A stretch of DNA of 64,000 bases from assembly GCA_020248905.1 (NCBI GenBank), contig JADCGR010000017.1, positions 1-64,000 on the forward strand, read 5' to 3'. The notes beneath the pieces are model-generated. The model was not told the DNA's origin. It saw only the letters and a list, made by a program, of their open reading frames with translations, and searched no databases. A program made the translations under genes and the position numbers. Source of the DNA: Curvibacter sp. Lineage in GTDB: Bacteria > Pseudomonadota > Gammaproteobacteria > Burkholderiales > Burkholderiaceae_C. This document shows, piece by piece, positions 7,534 to 17,270 of this stretch (the first letter of the stretch is position 1; each line of letters begins with the position of its first letter).

Positions 7534-8426
7534 AGACCCTCGACGTTCCCCACGCCGCCGTCAGCATCACCACCCAGGACGGGACGGTGCTGAGCGCCCG
7601 TCTGTACGGCGCCCGTGGTGCGCCGGTGCTGCTGGCCTCGGCGCTGGCCATCCCGCAGCGCTACTATGAGCCCTTTGCGCGCTGGCTCGCGGCCCGCGGC
7701 ATGATGGTGCTGACCTTTGACCTGCGCGGCATGCATGCGTCGCGCGACGCCACGGGCCCCCGCTCGGTGCGCCGGGTGCAGGCGGATTTTCTCTGCTGGG
7801 CACGGCAGGACTTCAGCGCCTGCGTGCGCTATCTGCAAGAGGTTTCGGGGCGCGCGCAGATCTCGATGGTGGGCCACAGCCTGGGTGCGCAGCATCTGCT
7901 GTGGGCCGATGAGCCAACGCGCCGCGCCATCGCCCGTTGCGTGGCCGTGGCCTCCGGTACCGGCTACTGGCGCGACTGGGCCGCCCCGTCGAGGCGGTTT
8001 GCGCCCTTGCTTTTTTTCGGCCTGATTCCGCTGCTCACACCGCTGTGGGGCTACTACCCGGGCGGCGCGCTGCGGCTGGTGGGCGATCTGCCCGCCGGGG
8101 TGGCCCGGCAGTGGGCGCGCTGGTGCCGGCACCCGGACTTTGCCATTGGCGTCGAAGGTCCCGCCTTGCAGGTGCATTGCCGCGCCCTGACGGTGCCCAT
8201 CTCTGCCTATGCCTTCTCCGACGATGAGGCCATCACCGAGCACTGCGTGCGCCAGCAGCTGGCCCTCACGCCCCATGCACCGCAGCGCCTCACAGTGCTG
8301 AGCCCCGAGCGCTATGGTGTGCCGCGCATCGGGCATATCGGCGCACTGGGCCGACATGCGCCTGAGGCGCTGCGGGCCGAGCTGAGCGCCGAATTGATGC
8401 CCTGCACGGACAGGCCGGCATTATGA
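7530..8426 (+). CDS. Alpha/beta hydrolase co-transcribed with ECF sigma factor
   Basis: A 298-residue alpha/beta hydrolase. The strand before the elbow reads ISMVGHSLGAQ, with Ser at about 117 in GHSLG. FDLRGMHAS (63-71) and a C-terminal GHIGALGRH (catalytic His candidate) complete the pattern. A short hydrophobic segment (LLFFGLIPLLTPLWGYY) lies in the lid region. It has no signal peptide and is probably cytoplasmic. Its start codon overlaps the sigma factor stop (ATGA), implying translational coupling. Hydrolases of this kind accompany ECF sigma genes in several Proteobacteria; the substrate is unknown. Confidence 0.8.
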   Translation: MKTLDVPHAAVSITTQDGTVLSARLYGARGAPVLLASALAIPQRYYEPFARWLAARGMMVLTFDLRGMHASRDATGPRSVRRVQADFLCWARQDFSACVRYLQEVSGRAQISMVGHSLGAQHLLWADEPTRRAIARCVAVASGTGYWRDWAAPSRRFAPLLFFGLIPLLTPLWGYYPGGALRLVGDLPAGVARQWARWCRHPDFAIGVEGPALQVHCRALTVPISAYAFSDDEAITEHCVRQQLALTPHAPQRLTVLSPERYGVPRIGHIGALGRHAPEALRAELSAELMPCTDRPAL

Positions 8427-8477
8427 GGGCGGCGACATCCAGAGGCTTATGCCCTGACTCGTCGGCAAGCCAGACGC

Positions 8478-8505
8478 GAAAAAGCCGCCCGTGGGCGGTT
8501 TTGTT
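8478..8505 (+). terminator. Rho-independent terminator, possibly bidirectional
   Basis: CCGCCC (8485-8490) pairs with GGGCGG (8493-8498) across a two-base loop, followed by TTTTGTT and preceded by GAAAAAG. It ends the + strand sigma factor/hydrolase operon, and the A-run on the other side could end minus-strand transcription that formerly came from an htpG copy. Confidence 0.7.
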
Positions 8506-8521
8506 GTGGTCCACAAGCCGT

Positions 8522-8587
8522 TCATGCCAACAGCGCATACAAGCGCTTCAGATACGCCGCCAGGTCTTCCGGCAGGCCGCCTTCGGA
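8522..8587 (-). pseudogene. Relic of a second, divergent htpG 3' end
   Basis: The minus strand reads SEGGLPEDLAAYLKRLYALL then Ala and a stop at 8524-8522. This matches the C-terminus of the intact HtpG 1.3 kb away ([21 protein letters not shown]) at most positions, but it is not identical in DNA. Upstream of the relic the similarity stops. It lies immediately after the bidirectional terminator, where an htpG end would be expected. It therefore looks like the leftover end of the ancestral or an incoming htpG, separated from the present gene by the DUF4143 ATPase gene. Confidence 0.75.
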
Positions 8588-8703
8588 TTGAGCTGAGCGA
8601 CCCAGCCGGGCATCACACGGTGTCGAGCCCTATGGTTGCCCCCAGCGCTGCATTGAGTGAAAATAACCGTGCAAATTCACCAAACGTTGGTTAAATTACA
8701 CGG

Positions 8704-9879
8704 ATGTATCCCCGTCTCGCTCAAGAACAACTGGCCGATCTGCTGGCCCAGTTCCCGGCCGTGGTGCTGCTCGGGCCGCGGCAGGTGGGCAAGACCACCC
8801 TGGCGCTGGCTGAGGCGGCGCGGCGTGTCGATGCGGTTTACCTTGATCTGGAGCTGCCGTCTGCCCAGCGCCAGCTCGACGATCCCGAGGCCTTTTTGCT
8901 GGCGCATCGCCGGCGCCTGGTCATCCTTGATGAAGTGCAGCGTGTGCCGGAATTGTTCGCGGTCTTGCGCGGCGTGATCGACCAGCGTCGGCGCGAGGGC
9001 GAGGCCGCTGGACAGTTCCTGTTGCTGGGCTCGGCCTGCGGGGTTCTGCTCAAACAGGCCAGCGAAAGCCTGGCCGGCCGCATGGCCCAGTTGGAGCTGG
9101 GGGGCTTGCAGCTTAGGGAGGTATCGCCCGGTGACGCGCCGCACGACCATGCACCCCTGTGGGTGCGAGGCGGTTTCCCCTTGTCATGGCTGGCAGCCGG
9201 TGAGCCGGCAAGTTTGCGCTGGCGCGAAGCATTCATCACCACGTATCTGGAACGCGACATTCCAGCCCTGGGGCCACGCATCCCGGCCACGACGCTGCGG
9301 CGTTTTTGGACCATGCTGGCGCATGCGCAAGGTGGCTTGCTTAACCAGTCGCAGCTCGCCGCGTCGCTGGCGATCAGCGGGCAGACTGTGGCGCGTTATG
9401 TCGATCTGCTGTGTGATCTGATGCTGGTGCGCCGATTGCCGGCCTGGCATGGCAATGTGGGCAAGCGCCTGGTGCGTGCACCCAAAGTGTATGTGCGCGA
9501 CAGCGGTCTGGTCCATGCGCTGCTGGGGCTGGCGGACTTGCCGGCAGTCTTGTCCCACCCGGTGGCCGGAGCCAGCTGGGAAGGCTTTGTGATCGAGCAG
9601 CTCATGGCGGCAGCGGCGCAAGCCCAGGCCAGCTTCTACCGCACCTCGCACGGGGCCGAGGTCGATCTGGTCTTGCAGTGGGCGCATGCCGCACCCTGGG
9701 TGGTGGAGATCAAGCGCTCTTCCGCGCCCACCGTGTCCCGGGGCTTCCATCAGGCAGCACTGGATGTGGGGGCTGCCCGCAAACTGCTGATCGCTCCCGT
9801 GGAGCGCCCCTACCCGATGCGCGATGGCATCGAAGTCATGAGCCCCCATACGGCCGCCCGGCTGCTGGCGGCGCAGTGA
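8704..9879 (+). CDS. DUF4143 ATP-binding protein (AAA_14 ATPase)
   Basis: A 391-residue P-loop ATPase. Walker A is GPRQVGKTT (24-32) and Walker B RRLVILDEVQ (about 71-80). The middle carries REAFITTYLERDIP and a winged-helix region (LAASLAISGQTVARYVDLL), followed by a C-terminal DUF4143 nuclease-like part with EVDLVLQ and WVVEIKRS, as in PD-(D/E)XK folds. This family is widespread, mobile and of unknown function. The ribosome site is weak. Just upstream is a short dyad (ACCAA...TTGGT, 8677-8689) that may be regulatory. It sits between an htpG relic and the intact htpG, suggesting recent insertion. Confidence 0.82.
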   Translation: MYPRLAQEQLADLLAQFPAVVLLGPRQVGKTTLALAEAARRVDAVYLDLELPSAQRQLDDPEAFLLAHRRRLVILDEVQRVPELFAVLRGVIDQRRREGEAAGQFLLLGSACGVLLKQASESLAGRMAQLELGGLQLREVSPGDAPHDHAPLWVRGGFPLSWLAAGEPASLRWREAFITTYLERDIPALGPRIPATTLRRFWTMLAHAQGGLLNQSQLAASLAISGQTVARYVDLLCDLMLVRRLPAWHGNVGKRLVRAPKVYVRDSGLVHALLGLADLPAVLSHPVAGASWEGFVIEQLMAAAAQAQASFYRTSHGAEVDLVLQWAHAAPWVVEIKRSSAPTVSRGFHQAALDVGAARKLLIAPVERPYPMRDGIEVMSPHTAARLLAAQ

Positions 9880-9888
9880 GGCACTGGC

Positions 9889-11862
<1,974 letters not shown>

Positions 11863-11988
11863 GACGGTATCAGTATGGGCAGGTTGATCAGGTCGGCAGG
11901 TAACCCGGACGGGGCTGGCAGCCGGCAAAACCGGCAATTATGGGCCGGGGGCGGGGTTTCAAGGCCCGGCCAGCGGGGCGTGAGCCTT

Positions 11989-12294
11989 TCAGGCTGCTTC
12001 GGGCTGGAAGACGCGGATACGCTGGCTCATCAGCGCCCGCTGCTCCCGAGCCACGACCCGCATGTCGTACTCGGACTGCAGGTTGAGCCAGAAGCGGGGT
12101 TCCATGCCGAAGTAGATGCCCAGGCGCAGGGCTGTGTCAGCCGTGATGGGGCGGGCACCGTTGACGATCTCGCTGATGCGGCTGGGCGAGACATCGATAT
12201 CGGCCGAGAGCTTGCGCGCGGTGATGCCCATGGGCTTCATGAAGTCTTCCAGCAGGATTTCGCCGGGGTGGATTTCGTCGATTAGTTTGCTCAT
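11989..12294 (-). CDS. higA: HigA-type antitoxin (XRE family)
   Basis: A 101-residue antidote protein of the HigA/VapI group. The N-terminal IHPGEILLEDFMKPMGIT is the family signature and is followed by a helix-turn-helix (ARKLSADIDVSPSRISEIVNGARPIT). It then has the typical DTALRLGIYFGMEPRFWLNLQSEYDMR block. It neutralises HigB and represses the higBA promoter. The start has AGGAGCC upstream and lies nine bases after the higB stop. Toxin-first order is characteristic of higBA. Confidence 0.93.
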   Translation of the reverse strand: MSKLIDEIHPGEILLEDFMKPMGITARKLSADIDVSPSRISEIVNGARPITADTALRLGIYFGMEPRFWLNLQSEYDMRVVAREQRALMSQRIRVFQPEAA

Positions 12295-12303
12295 GTTCGG
12301 CTC

Positions 12304-12582
12304 CTAGTGGTAGTCCACGATTTCGACCTGGTGCGCGCCGTCCTCGCGCCACACGAAGCAGATCCGCCATTGGTCGTTGACGCGAATGCTGTGCTGCTGC
12401 CTGCGGTCTGCCTTGGGCGCTTCCAATTGGTTGCCCGCAGGGATGCGCAGGCTAGCCAGTTCCATGGCGGCATGCAACTGCAACAGCTTGCGGCGTGCGA
12501 CCCGTTCAATGTTCCGGAACCGCGCTACCGCATGGCTATGGAACAGGCGTTCGGTGTCCGGGCACACGAACGAGTGGATCAT
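12304..12582 (-). CDS. higB: HigB-type toxin (RelE superfamily mRNA interferase)
   Basis: A 92-residue RelE/HigB fold protein: MIHSFVCPDTERLF at the start, RRKLLQLHAAMELASLRIPAGNQLE in the middle, and the C-terminal RVNDQWRICFVWREDGAHQVEIVDYH strand pair that carries the RNase site in this family. It cleaves mRNA on the ribosome when free of HigA. The family alignment supports the first ATG at 12582. That ATG is only five bases from the promoter -10 element, so the transcript may be leaderless. The operon is higB-higA on the minus strand. Confidence 0.93.
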   Translation of the reverse strand: MIHSFVCPDTERLFHSHAVARFRNIERVARRKLLQLHAAMELASLRIPAGNQLEAPKADRRQQHSIRVNDQWRICFVWREDGAHQVEIVDYH

Positions 12583-12587
12583 GCAAA

Positions 12588-12616
12588 ATGATATTCTGCG
12601 AAACAGAATCTGTCAA
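12588..12616 (-). promoter_or_regulatory. higBA promoter with overlapping HigA operator
   Basis: On the minus strand, TTGACA (12616-12611) and TATCAT (12593-12588) are separated by exactly 17 bases, a near-consensus sigma-70 promoter. Within the spacer lies the dyad ATTCTG-N5-CAGAAT (12609-12604 and 12598-12593), well placed for repression by HigA. The predicted start of transcription falls at or next to the higB ATG. Confidence 0.85.
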
Positions 12617-12647
12617 TCAGGCCGGCCGAGAACCAGCGGGAACAGCC

Positions 12648-13562
12648 TCAAAACTTCTCGTGCGGTGCCAGGTAGCGCCATTGGCCCACGGGCAGCTGGC
12701 CCAGCATGATGCGGCCGATGCGCACGCGCTTGAGGCCCACCACCTTCAGGCCCACCAGCTCGCACATGCGGCGGATCTGGCGCTTCTTGCCTTCGGTCAG
12801 CACAAAACGCAGCTGCTCGGGGTTCTCCCAGTCCACCTTGGCGGGCTTGAGGGCCTGGCCGTCCAGGCTCAGGCCGTGGCGCAACCGGGCCAATTGGCTG
12901 GGCGGGAAGACGGCCTGCACATTGGTGGAGACGAAATCTGAGTCGTGGATGGTCTGCAGTTCGGAAGGCGCGCTGGCCGCAGCGGGTGTGCCGAGATAGA
13001 CCACGCGCACCAGGTATTCCTTCTCCATGGTCGAGTCTTCGCCGATGAGCTGGCGCGCCACGCGGCCGTCCTGCGTGAGCACGAGCAGGCCCGTGGAATC
13101 AATGTCGAGCCGGCCCGAGGGCGCCAGCCCGCGCAGCTGGCTGCCGTTGAAGCGCAGGGGCGCGCGGTCTTCGCGCCAGCGGTTCTGCGCCTGCACCAGC
13201 ACCACGGCGGGTTCGTGTCCGTCCTCGGCCTGGCCGCTGACGTAGCCGATGGGCTTGTTGAGCAGGATGGTGACCTGCGTGGCCTGCTGGTTGCGGGCCT
13301 GCTTGTCGATTTCGATGCGGTCGGTGGGCAGCACCTGCTGGCCCATCTCGGCCACTTGGCCGTTGACCCTGACCCAGCCGTTCTCGACCCAGGCGTCGGC
13401 TTCGCGGCGCGAGCACAGGCCCAGCTCAGCCATGCGCTTGTTGATGCGGCTGGTAGCGCTGCCGCCAGCGGGTGCGCCCGCCTTCGGGCGGGCTACGCCT
13501 TCAGGGCGCGGCGCGCGGCGCAGAGGCCCGGCGGCTTTGCCGGGAGGGAAGTCGTTGCTCAT
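12648..13562 (-). CDS. rluF: 23S rRNA pseudouridine synthase RluF-like
   Basis: A 304-residue RsuA/RluB/E/F-type enzyme. After a basic low-complexity N-terminus comes an S4 domain (SRINKRMAELGLCSRREADAWVENGWVRVNGQ, about 38-69). The catalytic domain contains LLNKPIGYVSG and the motif GRLDIDSTGLLVLTQDG, with catalytic Asp153, followed by KEYLVRV and the C-terminal LTEGKKRQIRRMCELVGL. The length and KPIGYVSG motif fit RluF, which modifies a uridine of the large-subunit rRNA; assignment to RluB/E cannot be excluded. It is a housekeeping gene bordering higBA. Confidence 0.88.
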   Translation of the reverse strand: MSNDFPPGKAAGPLRRAPRPEGVARPKAGAPAGGSATSRINKRMAELGLCSRREADAWVENGWVRVNGQVAEMGQQVLPTDRIEIDKQARNQQATQVTILLNKPIGYVSGQAEDGHEPAVVLVQAQNRWREDRAPLRFNGSQLRGLAPSGRLDIDSTGLLVLTQDGRVARQLIGEDSTMEKEYLVRVVYLGTPAAASAPSELQTIHDSDFVSTNVQAVFPPSQLARLRHGLSLDGQALKPAKVDWENPEQLRFVLTEGKKRQIRRMCELVGLKVVGLKRVRIGRIMLGQLPVGQWRYLAPHEKF

Positions 13563-13672
13563 GCGGCGCCCATTCTAGGCGCCACCCCCGGGTCCGTTCG
13601 GCCTGAGCCAGTCGCAGGCCTCGGGAAAAAGTCTTGCGAGTGTTTCGAAAGGCTCAAAGCGGACGGATGGGT

Positions 13673-14269
13673 TTAGGGGATCTTGCCGAAGTGCGCGAGG
13701 AAGTGCGCCATGTCGTCCAACTGCTGATTGCTCAAGCCACGCAGCGCGTTGGTCATCACGGTATCGCGGCCGAGGCCGGGCTTGTCGCGGTACTCAAGCA
13801 TCACTTCGCGCAAAAACGCCTCGTGCTGGGCGGCCAGACGCGGTACCTGATCGCGCCCCTGGTAGGCGGGCAGGTGGCAGCTGCCGCACAGGCTCTGCGC
13901 GGCCAACTCCCTGCCGCGCAGGTAGCGCGGCGCGTCCACGGCGCCAGCCATCGGCGCGGGCTTCTGTGCGGCGAAGTACTCGGCCAGCGCGATCAGGTCC
14001 GGGTCGCTCAGGCCGTCGAGCACGCCCTTCATCGTCGGGATGTCGCGCAGGCCTTCGCGGATGAGCACGAGCTGGTTCTCCACGAAGATCCTGGGTTGGC
14101 CGGCGAGCGAGGGAATCTGCGGATTCTGCGAATTGCCCTGGGGACCGTGGCAGGCCATGCAGAGTTCCAGACTGGGCGGTTGCTGTGCCAGCGCGGGCAG
14201 ACCGCCAGCCATCAGCAGCACGGCAAGCAGGCGACGCAGCAGGACGGAGGAGCGATCGGCAGGCTTCAT
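13673..14269 (-). CDS. Diheme cytochrome c (c4/c553 type)
   Basis: A 198-residue periplasmic diheme protein. A signal peptide (LLRRLLAVLLMAGGLPALAQ) precedes two heme c sites, CMACH (37-41) and CGSCH (128-132). Candidate axial methionines are in IPTMKGV and DTVMTNAL. The two-domain layout is that of cytochrome c4. It is encoded 78 bases downstream of the lipoprotein PQQ dehydrogenase on the same strand and is the natural electron acceptor for it, passing electrons on to an oxidase. Confidence 0.9.
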   Translation of the reverse strand: MKPADRSSVLLRRLLAVLLMAGGLPALAQQPPSLELCMACHGPQGNSQNPQIPSLAGQPRIFVENQLVLIREGLRDIPTMKGVLDGLSDPDLIALAEYFAAQKPAPMAGAVDAPRYLRGRELAAQSLCGSCHLPAYQGRDQVPRLAAQHEAFLREVMLEYRDKPGLGRDTVMTNALRGLSNQQLDDMAHFLAHFGKIP

Positions 14270-14347
14270 GCGGAGGGCTCAGCAAGAAACAGGGCCCCGG
14301 GACAGTTCTGCCCAGGGCCCTGCATGGAGGGCGTGTTTGCGCTTGCC

Positions 14348-15616
14348 TTAGTTCGCGTAGGAGATGCGATAGATCGCGCCGGTCTGCTCGTCCGAGACCA
14401 ACAGCGCTCCATCGGGCATCTGCAGGAAGTAGGTGGGACGGCCCCAGAAGGTGTCCGAGGCTGGATCAGCGAAGCCCGTCATGAAGGGCGTGACGGTGGC
14501 GCCACTGCCGTCGGGGTTGGCGGTGACGGATACGATGTCGAAGCCGAACTTCGTGCTGCGGTTCCACGAACCCTTGCGCGCCACGAAGGCGGCGTTCTTG
14601 AACACCGGCGGGAACATATTGCCGGTGTAGAAGTGCACACCCATGGCCGCAGCGTGCGGGCCCACAGTGGTGACAGGCAGGGTCACGCCGTCACAGGGGT
14701 TGGCCTTTTTCACATCCGGATCGGCCACAGCCTTGGCATGGCAGTAGGGGAAACCGAAGAAGGGCGTGCCACCCATGCCCAGCTTCCACCAGCTCGGCTT
14801 GGGCAGGCGGTTGAGTTCGTCTTCGGGGCCGTCGTCGCCCATCCAGTCGCGGCCGTGGTCGCTGAACCAGAGCTCGCCCGTGGCCGGATGGAAATCAAAG
14901 CCCACGGTGTTGCGCACGCCGGTCGCTATGACTTCCATGCCCGAGCCGTCAGCGTTGTAGCGGCGGATTTGCGCGTATTCGTCCGTTGGCAGGGTGCAGA
15001 TGTTGCAGGGCGCGCCGAAGGGCACGTAAAGCTTGCCATCGGGCCCGAAGCGGATGTACTTCCAGTTGTGGTGCTCCAGCGGCGGCAGCTTGAAAGCGGC
15101 CGTCATATCCACCGGGCTGACGTTGGGGTTCTTCTCGATACCGTCGTAGCGCAGCACCTTGTCGATGGCCATCACGTACAGATTGCCGTTGTGGAGGGTG
15201 GCGGCAGGCTGCTTGAGGCGGTCGACCACGACGCGGCTGGTGCGGGAGCTGCCGTTGTCGGTGATCTCGTACACACGGCCCAGGCCGCGCGTGCCGCCGT
15301 AAACTTTGCCGCTCTCGCCGCGCGTGATGGCACGGATGCCCGGCGTGCCCGTGGACCAGATCTCGACCTTGAAGCCCGGCGGCAGGCGCAGGCGCTGCAG
15401 CGGGATTTCGGATGCCTGGGTCACGGTGTTCTTGCCGGGCAGCGGTGCAAGCCGCGATTCGGCCATGGCGGCCGGACGACCCTGCTGCCAGGCCGGCGGC
15501 GCGAGCGCTGGGGGTGCGGCGGCCGCGGCTGCTTGCGGTTTGGCCGGATCGGGCGTGGCGCAGCCGGCCAGGATGCCGGCCAGCAAGGCGCCAAAGAGCG
15601 GGGCGTAGCGGGTCAT
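14348..15616 (-). CDS. Lipoprotein PQQ-dependent sugar/sorbosone dehydrogenase
   Basis: A 422-residue beta-propeller dehydrogenase of the soluble glucose/L-sorbosone dehydrogenase family. The signal ends in LAGC (Cys19), so the enzyme is lipid-anchored. Characteristic blocks are LPPGFKVEIW near residue 80, HHNWKYIRFGPDGKLYVPFG (His in the position of the catalytic base), GVRNTVGFDFHPATGELWFSDHG, and a C-terminal GRPTYFLQMPDGALLVSDE. An Ala/Pro-rich linker follows the lipid anchor. PQQ is the expected cofactor; no PQQ synthesis genes are in the window. It is divergent from a second paralogue across a 277-base gap and upstream of a cytochrome c4 gene. Confidence 0.88.
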   Translation of the reverse strand: MTRYAPLFGALLAGILAGCATPDPAKPQAAAAAAPPALAPPAWQQGRPAAMAESRLAPLPGKNTVTQASEIPLQRLRLPPGFKVEIWSTGTPGIRAITRGESGKVYGGTRGLGRVYEITDNGSSRTSRVVVDRLKQPAATLHNGNLYVMAIDKVLRYDGIEKNPNVSPVDMTAAFKLPPLEHHNWKYIRFGPDGKLYVPFGAPCNICTLPTDEYAQIRRYNADGSGMEVIATGVRNTVGFDFHPATGELWFSDHGRDWMGDDGPEDELNRLPKPSWWKLGMGGTPFFGFPYCHAKAVADPDVKKANPCDGVTLPVTTVGPHAAAMGVHFYTGNMFPPVFKNAAFVARKGSWNRSTKFGFDIVSVTANPDGSGATVTPFMTGFADPASDTFWGRPTYFLQMPDGALLVSDEQTGAIYRISYAN

Positions 15617-15839
15617 GGGAAGGTCTCCATCGGAAAAGTGGCGTTGTTATGTTCGCGCCAGCAGGCATGTTATGCAGGCATTGCCGTCTGTGCGCCTGGG
15701 GTTTGCACTGAAAACACTTGCCAAGTGCCCCACTGTCTCAGAAATTGACACTCGGTCTTCGGACTTACCCTCGGAATGGTGCAAAGTCGGCCCTCTTGCG
15801 TAACCGCAACTTGCATGCCTTGTTCTGTCAGAGCCTAAT

Positions 15840-15871
15840 GTCCCCTCCAGCCCCCGGCCGGGGGAGGGGAC
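15840..15871 (+). promoter_or_regulatory. Strong GC hairpin in the 5' leader of a PQQ dehydrogenase gene
   Basis: GTCCCCT (15840-15846) pairs with AGGGGAC (15865-15871), with an inner CCCCCGG/CCGGGGG stem. It ends ten bases before the AAAGGAG ribosome site of the next gene. It could stabilise the leader or act in post-transcriptional control. A TTGACA at 15745-15750 is a possible -35 element upstream, without a convincing -10. Confidence 0.45.
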
Positions 15872-15893
15872 AAACCAGACAAAGGAGCGATTC

Positions 15894-17174
15894 ATGTACT
15901 TACCCAAGCTGTACGCTGCGCTGGTAGTGGCAGGGCTGGCCACCGGGGCTGTGGCGCAGTCTGGCAGGGACAACCTGTCTACCCTCAAGCAGATGAAGGT
16001 CGCCACGACCGATCTGAATATTCCCTTGGTGCCGCAGGGCGGAGCGAATGCCGAGGCCATCCGCGCCAACCTCAAGAAAGTCAAGATGCCGCCGGGCTTC
16101 AAGATCGAGCTCTATGCCGTGGTTCCGGACGCGCGCCACATGGCCGTGGCTCCTTCCACCAACATGCTGTTTGTGGGCACGCGCAAGACCCGGGTCTGGG
16201 CTGTGACCGACCGCAACGGCGACGGCACGGCCGACGAGGTGAAGGCCTTTGCGCCCTCGCTCAACTTCAAGGTGCCCAATGGCGTGTGCTGGACCAAGGA
16301 TGGTTTCCTGATCGTCGTGGAGCACAACCGCGTGCTCAACTTCCCGGCCGCCGAGTTCTTCTATGAGGGCCCGGACGTGGCCGTGATCGAGGTGGTGTCC
16401 CAGGGCAAGCTGATCCCCGAGGACGAGGAGTCTTTCAACCACGGCGCGCGCACCTGCCGCGTTGCCGATGACGGCAAGCTCTACATCACCCTGGGTCAGC
16501 CCTACAACGTGCAGCCGGCCAACAAGGTGGCGCTGTATGAGCGGCTGGGCATTGGCGGCATGATCCGCATGGACGCCTTTGATGGCTCCAAGCGCGAGGT
16601 GGTCGCGGTGGGTGTGCGCAACTCGGTGGGCATGGACATCAACCCGCGCGACAAGACGGTCTGGTTTACCGACAACCAGACCGACGGCATGGGCGACGAC
16701 ATTCCTCCGGGCGAACTCAATCGCATCACCAAGGCCGGGGGTGAGCACTTTGGCTATCCCTACATACATGGCAACAACATCCAGATCGCTGGCACAGGTG
16801 CTGCACCCGACCTCAAGGACATGAAGGCCCCCGCCGTCTGGACGAAGCCGCAGGTGGAGTTCCCGGCGCATCAGGCGCAGCTGGGCATGACTTTCTACAA
16901 CGGCAAGATGTTCCCTGCCAAGTACCAGGGTGGCGTGTTCGTGGCCGCCCATGGCTCCTGGAACCGCACCAAGCCCAGTGGCGCGCTGATCAACTTCGTG
17001 CCGATCAAGGCGGATGGCACGGCCGGTGCGTCTGAAGTGTTCGCAGAGGGCTGGCTGGACGCCGATGGCGTCTACAAGGGCCGCCCGGTGGATGTGGCGC
17101 CCATGAAAGACGGCTCGCTGCTGATCTCTGACGATTACGTCGGCGCCATTTACCGCGTGACCTACAGCAACTGA
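15894..17174 (+). CDS. Periplasmic PQQ-dependent sugar/sorbosone dehydrogenase
   Basis: A 426-residue paralogue of the divergent lipoprotein enzyme, but with a cleavable signal (LYAALVVAGLATGAVAQ). Shared blocks: MPPGFKIELYA, the HGARTCRVADDGKLYITLGQPYN site with the catalytic-type histidine, GVRNSVGMDINPRDKTVWFTDNQ, GSWNRTKPSGALI and the final SLLISDDYVGAIYRVTY. AAAGGAG lies seven bases before the ATG. It is followed by a terminator-like hairpin, a monoheme cytochrome c gene and a PqqU-like receptor gene, forming a functional set for PQQ uptake, substrate oxidation and electron transfer. The substrate (aldose, alcohol or aldehyde) cannot be fixed from sequence. Confidence 0.88.
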   Translation: MYLPKLYAALVVAGLATGAVAQSGRDNLSTLKQMKVATTDLNIPLVPQGGANAEAIRANLKKVKMPPGFKIELYAVVPDARHMAVAPSTNMLFVGTRKTRVWAVTDRNGDGTADEVKAFAPSLNFKVPNGVCWTKDGFLIVVEHNRVLNFPAAEFFYEGPDVAVIEVVSQGKLIPEDEESFNHGARTCRVADDGKLYITLGQPYNVQPANKVALYERLGIGGMIRMDAFDGSKREVVAVGVRNSVGMDINPRDKTVWFTDNQTDGMGDDIPPGELNRITKAGGEHFGYPYIHGNNIQIAGTGAAPDLKDMKAPAVWTKPQVEFPAHQAQLGMTFYNGKMFPAKYQGGVFVAAHGSWNRTKPSGALINFVPIKADGTAGASEVFAEGWLDADGVYKGRPVDVAPMKDGSLLISDDYVGAIYRVTYSN

Positions 17175-17222
17175 GGCTGAACCCGGGTGCGGGGCGCATC
17201 CACGCGCCGCACCTGAAACCGG

Positions 17223-17254
17223 ACGGAGATCGCTACGATCTCCGTCATTTTTTT
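17223..17254 (+). terminator. Terminator-like hairpin between dehydrogenase and cytochrome genes
   Basis: ACGGAGATC (17223-17231) and GATCTCCGT (17237-17245) form a perfect nine-base-pair stem with a five-base loop, followed by CATTTTTTT. The cytochrome c start codon is only about 17 bases further on, so it probably works as an attenuator lowering expression of the downstream cytochrome and receptor genes. Confidence 0.8.
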
Positions 17255-17270
17255 GAGCGAGGAGCAGACC

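Noticed and set aside
13634-15748. Long + strand open frame across the cytochrome c4 and PQQ dehydrogenase genes
   Set aside because: Antisense shadow of two genes with heme and PQQ motifs on the minus strand; its translation is compositionally odd.
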